Positions 1-5,768 of a stretch of 10,635 nucleotides of DNA are shown here, piece by piece. Numbering within the stretch: position 1 is the first letter of the stretch; every line of letters begins with the position of its first letter. The notes under the pieces are model-generated. The model saw only the letters and a list, made by a program, of their open reading frames with translations. It was not told the DNA's origin and did no database searches. A program made the translations under genes and the position numbers. Source of the stretch: CAYLYP01 sp964387795 (GTDB lineage: Bacteria > Bacteroidota > Bacteroidia > Bacteroidales > UBA7960); NCBI GenBank assembly GCA_964387795.1, contig CAYLYP010000099.1, positions 1 to 10,635 on the forward strand, given 5' to 3'.

Positions 1-1066
1 TTTCAGGCTGCGTGCCTGGTTCTGCCCAGCTTATCATCGAACCGGTAAGATATACTATGTCGGAAGCAGGATCAAAGCCCTGGGCCGTTGTCATATCAAC
101 ATTAAAAACAACATCATAAAATGGAGGAGGAGCAGGAACAGTATAAGATGTTTGTCCGGTGATGTTGCCTGATGCATCAATACTGAATGTAAGGTTTTCT
201 CCGGAAACGAGCCATAAGTCATCCTGGTTGACAATGCCCCATTCATAAGTCCCGGCAGGGATATTAAATTCTTTTGTCCAGATGTTACCGCTGGTATTGT
301 CCATCAAAACATTTGTCCAGCTATTGAAGCTTCCTTTGATGAATATCTGTGTGTTTGCAGGGTTCTCGTTTGTAACTTCAATTGTTACCGTGAAGAGAGG
401 AGGAAAATATCTGACATCTACGTTTGTTACATAAGTATCAAGTGCAGTGGATGCATTCCAGGAAGTAGCATTTTCGTCTTCGGGCAATGCATCAAAAGTA
501 GCGTGCTCCGAAGGGTTGTTCCCGGTAATAAAAAATTGAACACTAAGATATTCAGGGTTATTTAGGGCATTTCTCGGAATCCTTATTTCAACCATTTCAG
601 TGCTAAGTCCTTTATCGGCAGGATCAATTGAATAGGTAAGATTACTTCCAATTCCTCCATCCCAGGTCCTGAATTCTGCATAACCTGAAAAGTCTCCCCT
701 GATAGCATAAAATGGCTGCGACGAATGGTCGAAATAAATCGGATAAGTCCATACATCGCTGTCAATACCTCCAACTCCGGTAGTATTGATAATAAAGCCC
801 CAGCCTTGCCAATCGGAGGCTGTTACTTTCGCTCCAAAATAAATATAATTCTCATCGCTTGTTACATAAAGATTCTGAGCGAAAGCCCCAGCCCAGCCTA
901 CCGATGGGTCACTGGCTATAGGTGTGCCCCAGCCTTCTTCTGTATCAAAAACCCCATTCAAAACAGGGCTGCCGGCATAAGAATCAGTTTTGCTGAATAC
1001 ATTTAAAAGCACTACTATTATAACGAAACAGATTTTAAAACAGGTGGATTTGTTTCTCATGGTCAT
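1..1066 (-). CDS. Exported multi-domain carbohydrate-binding protein, N-terminal part (runs off left edge)
   Basis: The frame is open from the left edge to an ATG at 1058-1060 (353 codons); a second in-frame ATG lies at 1064-1066 and either could be used, since no Shine-Dalgarno is visible. Residues about 1-29 form a signal peptide (basic start, CFVIIVVLLNVF core). Residues about 30-215 look like a beta-sandwich of the CBM9/DOMON-like kind seen in secreted Bacteroidota glycosidases (start GSPVLNGVFDTEEGW). Residues about 218-300 resemble a starch-binding CBM20/48-type fold (IFIKGSFNSWTNVLMD). From about 315 begins a module of the type found in type IX-secreted proteins (FNVDMTTAQGFDP, IVYLTGSMISWAEPG). 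The missing C-terminus could hold a catalytic domain and a sorting tail. Export and carbohydrate binding are inferred from these motifs; the substrate is unknown. It is transcribed away from the rest of the window. Confidence 0.82.
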   Translation of the reverse strand, partial: MTMRNKSTCFKICFVIIVVLLNVFSKTDSYAGSPVLNGVFDTEEGWGTPIASDPSVGWAGAFAQNLYVTSDENYIYFGAKVTASDWQGWGFIINTTGVGGIDSDVWTYPIYFDHSSQPFYAIRGDFSGYAEFRTWDGGIGSNLTYSIDPADKGLSTEMVEIRIPRNALNNPEYLSVQFFITGNNPSEHATFDALPEDENATSWNASTALDTYVTNVDVRYFPPLFTVTIEVTNENPANTQIFIKGSFNSWTNVLMDNTSGNIWTKEFNIPAGTYEWGIVNQDDLWLVSGENLTFSIDASGNITGQTSYTVPAPPPFYDVVFNVDMTTAQGFDPASDIVYLTGSMISWAEPGTQPE

Positions 1067-1490
1067 TTCTTTTCTTGTTAGTATTTTTCTTTCTAATGGT
1101 ATTATGTTATTGTCCTTAACCTGTCAATTGCCAGGATTATTCTCTGTCAGGCTGCTCCTGGTTAAATTAAGCCTGATTTTCTAAAGCAATGCTTAGCTCC
1201 AAATACGGTATTGCTCTTGTTTTAAATATCCTTACTGAAAATGTGCATAATCCCATTTGTTAAAGAAGCTTTGGTTTTCGACAACGAAAAACTTTTTATT
1301 ACTATGCAAATTATCATATATTTAAAAGAAACGACGCCATTTATTAGCGCAGGCAGCTTTTTACGCAATGTAAATATACAAAAAAATCTGATAAATTTTA
1401 AGTCTTATAAAAACCTTTATTGCTCGTTAGAATGCAGCTTTGTTAATTCATAAAATTTTATTTGTTTTAGAAATTTGTCAAACATCAAAT

Positions 1491-1528
1491 CTACGATTGA
1501 CGATCTACGAATTACGCATTACGATTGC
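1491..1528. repeat. Tandem ACGATTg-type short repeat block (dispersed family)
   Basis: Five degenerate units reading ACGATTG, ACGATCT, ACGAATT, ACGCATT and ACGATTG follow one another directly. The block is preceded by ACATCAAATC (1482-1491), a 10-mer that also borders a similar block at 10541-10592, where the units run in the opposite orientation. Two copies 9 kb apart in one window point to an interspersed repeat family of intergenic regions. Confidence 0.6.
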
Positions 1529-1599
1529 AAATACAAATTTTTGATTTCAATTTTCGAGAGGTTGTAATTGATGATTTAAGATTGTAATACAAAGTAAAT

Positions 1600-1674
1600 G
1601 ACCCGGTAGGGACCAAATGTTTATAGAACAGGTTTTATTTGTAGAATATACGACCCCTGTCGGAGTCGCATCCC
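1600..1674. repeat. Candidate dispersed intergenic palindromic element
   Basis: The block opens with the small hairpin CCCggtaGGG (1602-1611) and closes with an imperfect hairpin CGACCCCtgtCGGAGTCG near 1651-1668. Between them CAAAT and ATTTG form a further inverted pair. The wording GGGACCAAAT...GTAGAATATACGACCCC resembles intergenic repeats I associate with Bacteroidota genomes. Only one copy lies in this window, so repeat status is inference. Confidence 0.35.
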
Positions 1675-1837
1675 TTTACATTATGCTTTTTGCCCATTCA
1701 TGAGGAACAATTGTTTCCCTTTCCCTTTTCCCATGCAATCGTCATTTCGAAGGAGCAGGGTAATATCAATAAACGGCTAAATGCTATTTAAAAAAACATC
1801 AGTGATGAAAAAAATATGATTTAAAAGGCCCAAAAAT

Positions 1838-1875
1838 AAAAAACAGTGCCTGATTTTTATCAGGCACTGTTTTTT
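1838..1875. terminator. Perfect 17-bp stem, 4-nt loop, bidirectional intrinsic terminator
   Basis: The arms at 1838-1854 and 1859-1875 are exact reverse complements around a TTTT loop. The stem has a CAGTGCCTGAT core with six A:T pairs at the base, so it ends in T6 on either strand. On the minus strand the T6 continues into TATTTTTGG. It is the strongest terminator in the window, yet no annotated protein gene ends at it; the nearest minus-strand stop is 238 bases upstream. It would end the small transcript proposed from the promoter at 2017-2048. Confidence 0.85.
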
Positions 1876-1924
1876 ACCACCAAAACAAAAACAACATTAA
1901 CCAATAAAAACAACTAAAAACCAT
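1874..1924 (-). CDS. Possible 16-residue hydrophobic microprotein
   Basis: The ORF reads MVFSCFYWLMLFLFWW and stops with TAA inside the terminator stem base. It is nearly all hydrophobic and aromatic and would be long enough to insert in a membrane. An in-frame TAG lies four codons upstream, so the ATG at 1922-1924 is the first start. No Shine-Dalgarno is visible, which is normal here. It lies within the proposed small transcript. The main alternative is that a C-poor, T/G-rich strand simply yields Phe, Leu and Trp codons by composition; no homology is known to me. Confidence 0.2.
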   Translation of the reverse strand: MVFSCFYWLMLFLFWW

Positions 1925-2016
1925 GCAACTGAAAAACTAAAACTCTGTTTTTTAGCACTAACAATGTATGGAAAATTATTATTAAAAACAAATTGTTTTT
2001 TGGTTTTTTTCTATAA

Positions 2017-2048
2017 CAAATTTAGACTAAAATATTGAGTTGTTTCAA
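2017..2048 (-). promoter_or_regulatory. Bacteroidota promoter for the small transcript
   Basis: On the minus strand TAAATTTG (2017-2024) matches TAnnTTTG exactly. A TTG (2046-2048) lies 21 bases upstream, within the usual -33/-7 spacing. Transcription should start near 2011-2012 and proceed toward the terminator at 1838-1875. It lies 65 bases past the QueD stop codon, so it is independent of that gene. Confidence 0.55.
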
Positions 2049-2112
2049 GAGTGATATTACTTGCTTTTTCTAAGTAAATCTCTGTGCCCAAGGACTTTTA
2101 TTATTGCGCTTT

Positions 2113-2571
2113 TTACCTGTTATCATCCTGAAACCACTCTGCAAAGGAGGTTGAAGTTTCATGTAATTTTAAGCTATATAGTTCTATGCCTTTGGGTAAA
2201 CGTTCAATAATCCTGGAGGCAAAATCAGCTATCATATTTTCGCAGGTGGGCTGATATGGCAATGCAATAAGTTTTTCTGTGAATTGTGTTAGGTTTAATA
2301 ATTCTTTGTGAGGACTATTCTTATTGATGAGCAATGCATGATCCATTGGATGGACTATAAGCTCGTTGATGATGGATTTCAAAACTGAAAAATCCATTAA
2401 CATTCCATTTTTCGGGTCACTATCATCCTCTATGGCATACCCTTTCAGGGTTACATAGAGGATGTAACTATGGCCATGGATGTTTTTACACAGGCCATCA
2501 TATCCCCATAATACATGTGCAGCCTCAAAATGGAACTGTTTTGTAATCCTTATTACCTGTTTTTTTGTCAT
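2113..2571 (-). CDS. queD: 6-pyruvoyl-tetrahydropterin synthase / QueD family enzyme
   Basis: The 152-residue protein carries the family signature. Zinc ligands are His19 (FEAAH) and His32/His34 (CKNIHGH). The catalytic Cys is Cys28, and Asp77-His78 (MDHALL) completes the triad. PTCEN (108-112) and the terminal LHET with Glu138 match the pterin-binding part. QueD makes 6-carboxy-5,6,7,8-tetrahydropterin from dihydroneopterin triphosphate on the way to queuosine; close relatives make 6-pyruvoyl-tetrahydropterin, and sequence alone does not fully separate them. The length is slightly above the usual 120-140, mostly from the DDSDPKNG insertion. It is cytosolic and the last gene of a co-directional minus-strand cluster, 121 bases after the TonB-domain gene. 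No other queuosine genes are in the window. Confidence 0.88.
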   Translation of the reverse strand: MTKKQVIRITKQFHFEAAHVLWGYDGLCKNIHGHSYILYVTLKGYAIEDDSDPKNGMLMDFSVLKSIINELIVHPMDHALLINKNSPHKELLNLTQFTEKLIALPYQPTCENMIADFASRIIERLPKGIELYSLKLHETSTSFAEWFQDDNR

Positions 2572-2608
2572 CCGTTATCAATTTTTTAGTTAATGGTCGG
2601 AAGTAAAT

Positions 2609-2658
2609 CATGTTTGCAGTTTTTAATGGTGTTAATGTTTTATTCGCAAACATGTTTG
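2609..2658. promoter_or_regulatory. Three CATGTTTGC half-sites upstream of the QueD gene
   Basis: CATGTTTGC (2609-2617) recurs inverted as GCAAACATG (2646-2654), and the second copy is part of a perfect 12-bp palindrome CAAACATGTTTG (2647-2658). The group lies between the TonB-domain gene and the QueD gene, where an operator would sit. No TAnnTTTG box was found here, so it is unclear whether QueD has its own promoter. Confidence 0.3.
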
Positions 2659-2692
2659 TTACATTTCTTTTGTTTATCTGTTTGATTGCTGC

Positions 2693-3133
2693 CTATTGAT
2701 TGTCAATGTTTATGGTGTATGAATAAACAATCTTTTGTTTTTGTTCTGTTGGAGCTGCTTTTTTTTTGGTTTCTTTATATTCCACTTTTATTTCTTTGCT
2801 TATTTCTTCGGCCTTTGGAAGCCTGAAGTGAACTTTTAATTTGTGGTTGGTTGATACCCTTACCCCCCTGTTCTTTGTCTCCTGATACCTTAAAAGCTTT
2901 ACAACTCTGATTGCTTCTTCATCACATCCATACCCTATACCTTTATTGACCCATGCATCGCTAACAATCCCTTTAAAGTTAACAGTGTATTCGATAAACA
3001 CATCTCCTTCAATTTTGTTTTCCAGGGCTTGCTTTGGATAAACAAGATTTTTTTTAATGAAATCCAGAAGTTGTTGCTTATCACCATATTGTGGTAGTTC
3101 TAAAAACTTTTTCTTTTTGGGATAATTGTTCAT
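2693..3133 (-). CDS. Short TonB C-terminal domain protein without membrane anchor
   Basis: Residues about 22-106 fit the TonB C-terminal fold: an amphipathic start (FIKKNLVYPKQALENKIEG), the strand pattern GDVFIEYTVNFKGIVSDAWV, the DEEAIRVVKLLRY helix, and a closing strand HKLKVHFRL. In the family this domain contacts the TonB box of outer-membrane receptors and is normally tethered by an N-terminal transmembrane helix and a proline-rich linker. Here only a lysine-rich start (NNYPKKKK) precedes it, with no signal peptide or membrane segment. A Lys/Glu-rich tail ending in a strand-like YSYTINIDN follows the domain. Energy transduction is therefore doubtful; it may be a soluble paralogue or a binding module. 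It lies 69 bases after the exported six-cysteine protein gene and is probably co-transcribed with it. Confidence 0.72.
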   Translation of the reverse strand: MNNYPKKKKFLELPQYGDKQQLLDFIKKNLVYPKQALENKIEGDVFIEYTVNFKGIVSDAWVNKGIGYGCDEEAIRVVKLLRYQETKNRGVRVSTNHKLKVHFRLPKAEEISKEIKVEYKETKKKAAPTEQKQKIVYSYTINIDNQ

Positions 3134-3173
3134 GGTTGTTTATTTTATTCGGGCAAAATGTGTTTTTCTTAAA

Positions 3174-3205
3174 TAAAGACAGAATATAATATCCTTTTGT
3201 CTTTA
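3174..3205 (-). terminator. Weak hairpin between two minus-strand genes (attenuator-like)
   Basis: Arms TAAAGACA (3174-3181) and TGTCTTTA (3198-3205) pair perfectly over 8 bp around a 16-nt loop, and TTTAAG follows on the minus strand. The upstream arm overlaps the stop codon of the six-cysteine protein gene. It is AU-rich, so it might only partly stop transcription into the TonB-domain gene. Confidence 0.35.
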
Positions 3206-3763
3206 TGAGCCTGTAATGTAAAATGTGACACAAAAATTAATCAGGTCTGCTTTATATTCAATGTAGCTAAACGTTTTATTGAAAGTATCAAAGGTTAATT
3301 CCCAAAAACAATTTCCTTTATGGAAATTAATTTCTTTATCTGTACCGGTTGGGAAAAACCTCCTGGAACCAGGATTTTTTGATGGTTCGGCATAGCCCCC
3401 ATAAATAAGTTCGGGAAGGGCTAATCCTTCTTTATTAAAAGGAAGGTGTTTGAGAATAAGTTTTTTGCCCGACAGGCTTAATGAAATTAAAAGCTTGCTA
3501 TGATCGGGTTTTGTTATAAAAATACTGACTTCATTTTTCAGGCATTCGATATTACACTGAAGCTGTCCAATTGCAGGATTTTCTTCTTCAGTACAGTTTA
3601 AATGTCCGATGATGTTTTGGTTGCAAAACATTTCAAACGATTTAATGAAATCCTTGTTTTTTGTGGAACCCAGGGATGCCCCATCTAGTTGAACGATGGG
3701 AAAACAATTAAGGCATAGGATAAATATTCCCAAATATATTTTTTGCTTGCGGGAAGGGCTCAT
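3203..3763 (-). CDS. Exported six-cysteine protein of unknown function
   Basis: I do not recognise this 186-residue protein. It begins with a typical signal peptide (SRKQK then YLGIFILCLNCFPIV), probably cleaved near residue 29. No clear lipobox is present because Asn precedes Cys20. The predicted mature part has six cysteines (47, 57, 70, 74, 152, 178), suggesting disulfides in the periplasm or outside the cell. It ends in a run of alternating hydrophobic residues that looks like beta strands (FCVTFYITGS). It is the first gene of the minus-strand cluster, with a -7 box at 3799-3806. Just upstream lies a remnant whose C-terminus ends in a similar FCVNF motif, so the two may once have been tandem paralogues. 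Confidence 0.6.
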   Translation of the reverse strand: MSPSRKQKIYLGIFILCLNCFPIVQLDGASLGSTKNKDFIKSFEMFCNQNIIGHLNCTEEENPAIGQLQCNIECLKNEVSIFITKPDHSKLLISLSLSGKKLILKHLPFNKEGLALPELIYGGYAEPSKNPGSRRFFPTGTDKEINFHKGNCFWELTFDTFNKTFSYIEYKADLINFCVTFYITGS

Positions 3764-3798
3764 TGTTTATCGTTTTGGTTAAATGAGGCTGTATGAAT

Positions 3799-3829
3799 CA
3801 AACCTATCCAATATTATTATAAGGATAGG
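3799..3829 (-). promoter_or_regulatory. -7 box with overlapping inverted repeat, six-cysteine protein gene
   Basis: TAGGTTTG on the minus strand (3799-3806) matches TAnnTTTG, 36 bases before the start codon. An inverted repeat of CCTATCC (3803-3809) and GGATAGG (3823-3829) with a 13-base spacer overlaps the -7 box and covers the spacer region, where a repressor could bind. No convincing TTTG -33 box was found. Confidence 0.45.
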
Positions 3830-3975
3830 CTCTAAAGCGTAAAATTAACACAAAAATCATTAATTGCTTCTTTTGCAGTTGTAAATAAATCTATGGGAGG
3901 TTCAGATGGATCAGTATGTTAATGATTATAATTGGTTTTTGAGTATCATCTGCAATGACATTTGTTTCATTCGTT

Positions 3976-3992
3976 AAAGCTTTATAAGCTTT
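3976..3992. promoter_or_regulatory. AAAGCT/AGCTTT dyad upstream of the dipeptidase promoter
   Basis: AAAGCT (3976-3981) and AGCTTT (3987-3992) form a 17-base inverted repeat that ends 11 bases before the -33 box of the dipeptidase promoter, a usual place for an activator site. It also lies inside the gene remnant, so it may be chance. Confidence 0.22.
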
Positions 3993-4003
3993 TGAAAATA
4001 TTG

Positions 4004-4033
4004 TTTGTAGATTAGAGTTTTCTGTTATTTTTG
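4004..4033 (+). promoter_or_regulatory. Bacteroidota -33/-7 promoter of the dipeptidase gene
   Basis: TTTG (4004-4007) and TATTTTTG (4026-4033) match the TTTG and TAnnTTTG consensus with an 18-base spacer, the clearest promoter in the window. Transcription should begin near 4038-4040, giving a leader of about 24 bases before the ATG at 4063. Confidence 0.7.
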
Positions 4034-4062
4034 CCTGGAGAATATTTTAAAAATCAACAAAT

Positions 4063-5712
4063 ATGATGAAGAAAAATCTGATTACTGTTTTGGCAGCCCT
4101 ATTGCTTACGTGGGTACCAAATATGAAGGTGGATGCCTGTACTAATGTCCTGGTGTCAAAAGGCGCTAGTGCCGATGGTTCGGTGATGATAAGTTATCTT
4201 GCTGATTCAGGTGGTTTTTTGGATCCCTTGTATTTCTCACCAGCAGGAAAGCATCAGCCTGGCGATTCTGTTGATATTTATGAATGGGATACCGGCCTTT
4301 TCCTTGGGCGCATTGCTCAGGCACCTGAGACCTATAAGGTAATTGGGAACATGAATGAATTTCAGGTAGCTATTGGTGAAACAACTTTTACCGGTTTGGA
4401 TGCATTAAGCAAACCCAATGGTATTATTGACTATGGCAGCCTCATTTATATTGCTCTACAACGTTCAAAATCAGCAAGGGAAGCAATCCAAATAATGGGT
4501 GCATTGGTTGAAGAATACGGATATGCCAGCACTGGTGAGAGTTTTTCCATTTCTGATAAGAATGAAGTTTGGATTATGGAACTCATTGGTAAAGGTGAAT
4601 ATGGTAAAGGTGCTGTCTGGGTGGCTGCAAGGGTTCCTGATGGCTATATGGCTGCCCACGCCAATCAGTCACGTATTCGTAAGATAGAATGGAAAGACAA
4701 AGAGAATTGGATGTGGTCGGATGATGTTGTTACTTTTGCCCGCGAAAGGGGTTTCTTTAATGGAAAAGACAAAGATTTTAGTTTTGCAGATGTATATAAT
4801 CCTCTTGATCCGGGTTCATTATTGCTATGCGAAGGTCGTGTCTGGAGTATCTTCCGTAGGGCTGCCCCATCACAAACTTTCAGTGATGATTATTGGCGTT
4901 GTGTTGAAGGTGCTGAACCTTATCCTTTGTTCATCAAACCTGATAAAAAAATCAGTCTTGATGACATGAAAGCCCTTGTCAGGGATCATTTCCAGGGAAC
5001 CCCTTATGATATGAGCAAAGGTATTGGTGCCGGCCCTCATGCACTTCCTTATAGATGGAGGCCTTTATTCTTCAAACTCGATGGCGATACCATGAGCTAT
5101 GGGTGGGAACGCTCAATTTCTCAGCCACAAACTGCTTTTTCTTTTGTTGCCGTATCACGTAGCTGGCTCCCTGATGCCATTGGTGGAATCTTCTGGTACG
5201 GAGTGGATGATACTTATCTTACCTGCTATATGCCATTGTATATGGGGATGAACCGTCCTCCTGTTTCACTGGTTACAGGTACTATCAATGCTTTCGATTG
5301 GAATTCTGCTTTCTGGGTGTTCAACCTTGTTTCTAACTATACCTATGGTCTTTGGGAACCCATTATAAAAGATATCCTGCCTGTTCAAAAACAACTGGAA
5401 GATCGTTCTTATGCCCTTACAAAAGGAATTGATGTGGCTGCCCTTGAGATGAGCAAAACCGATCCTAAACTTATGGAAGAATATATTACCGATTTCTCGG
5501 TAAACAATGCTGAGTATGTGGTTGAGAAATGGCGTGAGTTAGGTGAGTATATTTTTACAAAATACAACGACCGCTATATTCGTGACCCTAAATTAGAAAA
5601 ACCAAAAACTACAGGGGTTGGCTATGATAAGGCCACTTTCCGTAAGGCTGTTGAAGAAAGACCTGGATATTATGATGTCCGTTGGAGAAAAAAAGGTGAA
5701 AAAATAAACTAA
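4063..5712 (+). CDS. Secreted C69 family dipeptidase
   Basis: The 549-residue protein begins with a signal peptide (MMKKNLITVLAALLLTW) whose likely cleavage after Ala25 exposes Cys26. The sequence from there, CTNVLVSKGASADGSVMISY, is the hallmark of peptidase family C69, N-terminal-nucleophile hydrolases in which the new N-terminal Cys attacks the peptide bond. Conserved stretches continue with LADSGG, IGETTF and ISDKNEVWIMEL. The length is usual for the family. It should cleave dipeptides in the periplasm or at the cell surface; its specificity is unknown. Two tandem ATG codons (4063 and 4066) make the exact start ambiguous. It has its own promoter and is followed by a hairpin and a peptide-type ABC ATPase, which suggests that its products are taken up as nutrients. 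Confidence 0.93.
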   Translation: MMKKNLITVLAALLLTWVPNMKVDACTNVLVSKGASADGSVMISYLADSGGFLDPLYFSPAGKHQPGDSVDIYEWDTGLFLGRIAQAPETYKVIGNMNEFQVAIGETTFTGLDALSKPNGIIDYGSLIYIALQRSKSAREAIQIMGALVEEYGYASTGESFSISDKNEVWIMELIGKGEYGKGAVWVAARVPDGYMAAHANQSRIRKIEWKDKENWMWSDDVVTFARERGFFNGKDKDFSFADVYNPLDPGSLLLCEGRVWSIFRRAAPSQTFSDDYWRCVEGAEPYPLFIKPDKKISLDDMKALVRDHFQGTPYDMSKGIGAGPHALPYRWRPLFFKLDGDTMSYGWERSISQPQTAFSFVAVSRSWLPDAIGGIFWYGVDDTYLTCYMPLYMGMNRPPVSLVTGTINAFDWNSAFWVFNLVSNYTYGLWEPIIKDILPVQKQLEDRSYALTKGIDVAALEMSKTDPKLMEEYITDFSVNNAEYVVEKWRELGEYIFTKYNDRYIRDPKLEKPKTTGVGYDKATFRKAVEERPGYYDVRWRKKGEKIN

Positions 5713-5724
5713 GCTCTTTTTTTG

Positions 5725-5732
5725 TATTTTTG
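5725..5732 (+). promoter_or_regulatory. Possible -7 box before the ABC ATPase gene
   Basis: TATTTTTG matches TAnnTTTG and equals the dipeptidase -7 box letter for letter. No TTTG is found at the expected -33 distance, so it is weaker. If used, transcription would start near 5738, inside the following hairpin, and would support the downstream ATG at 5769. Confidence 0.35.
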
Positions 5733-5768
5733 AAGGCGCTTTGCATTAGCAGGGCGCCTTTACTTTTT
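5733..5768 (+). terminator. Hairpin with T-rich tail after the dipeptidase gene
   Basis: AAGGCGC (5733-5739) pairs with GCGCCTT (5754-5760), with an inner TGC/GCA pair (5742-5744, 5749-5751) around an ATTA loop, followed by TACTTTTT. It fits an intrinsic terminator 20 bases after the dipeptidase stop, possibly leaky toward the ABC gene. It overlaps any extended N-terminus of that gene, which argues against a start at 5730. Confidence 0.6.

Larger units (their letters stand above)
1067..1837. other. Long gene-poor intergenic region with repeat fragments
   Basis: About 770 bases hold no ORF I believe. A 7-bp inverted repeat (TCAGGCT at 1147-1153, AGCCTGA at 1170-1176, then TTTT) would form a hairpin in the leader of the exported protein's transcript, or a weak terminator for plus-strand transcription. 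Two repeat-like blocks (1491-1528 and about 1600-1674) are listed separately. Near 1740-1757 the phrase CGTCATTTCGAAGGAG resembles another common intergenic motif. No TAnnTTTG promoter is visible upstream of the exported protein gene. Confidence 0.5.
1838..2012 (-). ncRNA. Candidate small RNA transcription unit, about 175 nt
   Basis: A Bacteroidota-type promoter (2017-2048) points leftward and the perfect terminator at 1838-1875 lies about 175 bases downstream, with no conventional protein gene between them. The transcript would contain a small hairpin (CTAAAA/TTTTAG arms at 1937-1942 and 1950-1955), a palindrome near its 5' end (1984-2000) and the U/G-rich segment holding a 16-residue hydrophobic ORF. 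The core of the transcript is strikingly poor in C. No known Rfam family was recognised. It could be a regulatory RNA, a microprotein mRNA, or a leader whose gene has been lost. Confidence 0.4.
3832..4046 (-). pseudogene. Frameshifted C-terminal gene remnant in the divergent intergenic region
   Basis: Two overlapping open frames join into one plausible protein. Frame A (4046 to a TAG at 3891) reads ...AKITENSNLQTIFSKAYK... and ...NETNVIADDTQKPIIIINIL. Frame B (3918 to a TAG at 3832) reads TDPSEPPIDLFTTAKEAIND then FCVNFTL and stops. Going from A to B needs a -1 shift between 3891 and 3918, as expected if one base was lost. There is no ATG in frame A, and an in-frame TAA at 4047-4049 ends it upstream, so the N-terminus is missing. 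The end INDFCVNF resembles LINFCVTF of the neighbouring exported protein, hinting at a decayed paralogue. The dipeptidase promoter lies inside it. Confidence 0.45.

Noticed and set aside
583..774. 63-residue minus-strand ORF
   Set aside because: Lies in another frame inside the exported carbohydrate-binding protein, whose frame gives coherent domains.
725..1184. Two plus-strand ORFs (93 and 64 residues)
   Set aside because: Antisense to the exported protein gene and its leader; composition does not look like protein and no promoter is visible.
1241..1453. 70-residue plus-strand ORF in the intergenic region
   Set aside because: No promoter, no recognisable domain, and low-complexity AT-rich composition; likely chance.
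1491..1528. CRISPR array
   Set aside because: Units are 7-9 bases, degenerate and without spacers, so this is a short tandem repeat rather than a CRISPR.
2070..2126. 18-residue basic ORF (MITGKKRNNKSPWAQRFT) overlapping the QueD stop codon
   Set aside because: The overlap could allow coupling, but it is too short and nothing else supports it.
3891..3923. Plus-strand peptide MGGSDGSVC resembling the GASADGSV motif of the nearby dipeptidase
   Set aside because: The nucleotide sequences do not align beyond the shared few residues, and the minus strand gives a longer coherent reading.
5730..5768. N-terminal extension of the ABC ATPase from an upstream ATG
   Set aside because: These 13 codons fall in the terminator-like hairpin and downstream of the only -7 box; the family starts near the ATG at 5769.
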